Origin: DASREM01 sp035652095 | GTDB lineage: Bacteria; Acidobacteriota; Terriglobia; Terriglobales; Acidobacteriaceae | Assembly (NCBI GenBank): GCA_035652095.1 | Contig: DASREM010000015.1 | Span: 1-5,850 of the forward strand | Reading direction: 5' to 3' | DNA length: 5,850 bases | Part shown: positions 5,150 through 5,850 of the stretch, in pieces | How the letters are laid out: each line of letters starts with the position of its first letter | Position numbering within the stretch: position 1 is the first letter of the stretch | The notes under the pieces: model-generated | Databases searched by the model: none | Told to the model about the DNA's origin: nothing | Seen by the model: the letters and a program-made list of their open reading frames with translations, nothing else | Translations under genes and position numbers: made by a program

Positions 5150-5617
5150 ATGGCGAGACAGGGTCACCCCTATCATATTCTTCTGGCCGAAGATTCAGCT
5201 GCCGACGTGGGCATTGTCCGCGTCGCGCTTCGAGACCAGGCATTCGAACACGTTCTTCATGTGGCGCGAGATGGCGAGGAAGCGATTGCTTTCATTGAAA
5301 GGGCGGACGCGGATTCGAAGGCCCCGGGACCGGACCTGCTGCTGCTGGATATGCATCTGCCGCGCTACAATGGCGAGCAAATTCTTCAGCGCCTGAGATC
5401 GACCGAGCGATATGCTCAGACGCCGGTGGTCGTCATGACGGCTTCCGCTGCGCCGGAGGACGAGCAGCGGGCGCTGAAGCATGCGGCCCTTTACTATTTC
5501 CAGAAGCCCTCGCGCCTGGATGAATTCATCAGGCTCGGCGCGATCGTGCGCGAGATCCTGATCGGAAGGACGGAAAAGTCTGACGCCCAATCGACCGCAG
5601 GAGGTGAAGCTGCATGA
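5150..5617 (+). CDS. Stand-alone response regulator receiver protein (CheY/Rcp-like)
   Basis: A 155-residue single-domain receiver without an output domain, expected to accept phosphate from a histidine kinase in the cytoplasm. Signature residues are all present: the acidic pair Glu14-Asp15 in ILLAEDSAAD, phosphoacceptor Asp67 in LLLLDMHLPRYNG, Thr97 in VVVMTAS and Lys119 in YYFQKPS. The long insertion before the third strand and the LLLLDMHLPRYNG wording are typical of Rcp-type regulators that pair with PAS or phytochrome-type kinases. The ATG at 5150 is preferred, with gggaaag (5138-5144) five bases upstream. An in-frame TTG at 5135 would add five residues and swallow that site. The last bases form ATGA with the next gene, so the two are co-translated and are probably partners in one relay. 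The specific signal is unknown. Confidence 0.9.
   Translation: MARQGHPYHILLAEDSAADVGIVRVALRDQAFEHVLHVARDGEEAIAFIERADADSKAPGPDLLLLDMHLPRYNGEQILQRLRSTERYAQTPVVVMTASAAPEDEQRALKHAALYYFQKPSRLDEFIRLGAIVREILIGRTEKSDAQSTAGGEAA
5599..5606 (+). promoter_or_regulatory. Strong Shine-Dalgarno site for the PAS protein
   Basis: AGGAGGTG lies seven bases before the ATG at 5614, inside the 3' end of the receiver gene. It fixes the start of the PAS gene at the ATGA overlap. Confidence 0.85.
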
Positions 5618-5850
5618 GCTCGATTCATCTGGTCCCAACGGAGATTGACGCGGCAAGCAGGCGGGCGAACGGTGCAGGGAGTGGCACCGACAGCGCCCTG
5701 GTTCGTGAACTCGAGGGCGCGCGCCGGAACGAGGCAATCCTGCGCGATTTCATCGAGAGGTCGACGATCAGCCTGCATTGGGTGGGCGCGGATGGCACAA
5801 TTCTGTGGGCAAATCAGGCGGAGCTCGATCTTCTTGGCTATTCCCGCGAG
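5614..5850 (+). CDS. PAS-domain protein, probably a sensor histidine kinase (5' part only)
   Basis: The first 79 codons of a gene that continues past the window. Residues 1-30 look disordered. Residues 30-47 are a charged, probably helical lead-in. From about residue 45, DFIERSTISLHWVGADGTIL followed by WANQAELDLLGYSRE is the beginning of a PAS fold, with the usual GxI.WAN...L.LLGY pattern. No signal peptide or membrane segment is visible, so it appears to be a cytoplasmic sensor. The start is set by ATGA overlap with the receiver gene and AGGAGGTG upstream. A histidine kinase is the likely full product given the coupled Rcp-type receiver, but the kinase domain lies outside the window. A diguanylate cyclase or PAS-only protein cannot be excluded. 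Confidence 0.82.
   Translation, partial: MSSIHLVPTEIDAASRRANGAGSGTDSALVRELEGARRNEAILRDFIERSTISLHWVGADGTILWANQAELDLLGYSRE

Overview
This is a bacterial window of moderately high G+C content. It holds one complete transposon-like element, a stretch of decayed gene fragments, and the start of a two-component signalling operon. No gene fixes the host. The receiver and PAS protein styles and the base composition would fit a proteobacterium or a member of the Acidobacteriota, but this is only an impression.

Region 1 (1-3415) is a recombinase-in-trio (RIT) element. Three different tyrosine recombinases lie head to tail on the minus strand in the order ritA (3277 to 2039), ritB (2042 to 1101) and ritC (1097 to 102). 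The junctions are a 4-base ATGA overlap and a 3-base gap, so the three are almost certainly translated as one coupled unit. The element is bounded by 32-bp perfect terminal inverted repeats (1-32 and 3384-3415). Each end carries three copies of the same 10-mer, gattatgccg: two outer copies in direct orientation 17 bp apart, and one inner copy in the opposite orientation. The inner copies touch the ritC stop codon at one end and form a possible -10 box for ritA at the other. RitA and RitC keep the full R-K-HxxR-H-Y catalytic set. RitB has Gln in place of the HxxR histidine.

Region 2 (3416 to about 5149) is a gene graveyard. After about 300 bp without a recognisable gene, but with a terminator-like hairpin, comes a frameshifted piece of a VirE-family (phage/plasmid primase-helicase-like) protein. 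It breaks off abruptly and is followed within about 20 bp by what looks like the C-terminal tail of a CheB methylesterase. On the opposite strand lies a truncated DJ-1/PfpI-family gene. Upstream of it is a non-coding stretch of about 480 bp with two good hairpins and a repeated 10-mer.

Region 3 (5150-5850) is an intact plus-strand operon: a stand-alone CheY/Rcp-type receiver protein, overlapping by ATGA the start of a PAS-domain protein (probably a sensor histidine kinase) that runs off the window. The two are probably partners in one phosphorelay.

The observations most worth following are the three-site architecture of the RIT ends, the RitB active-site substitution, and the VirE/CheB junction beside the element.
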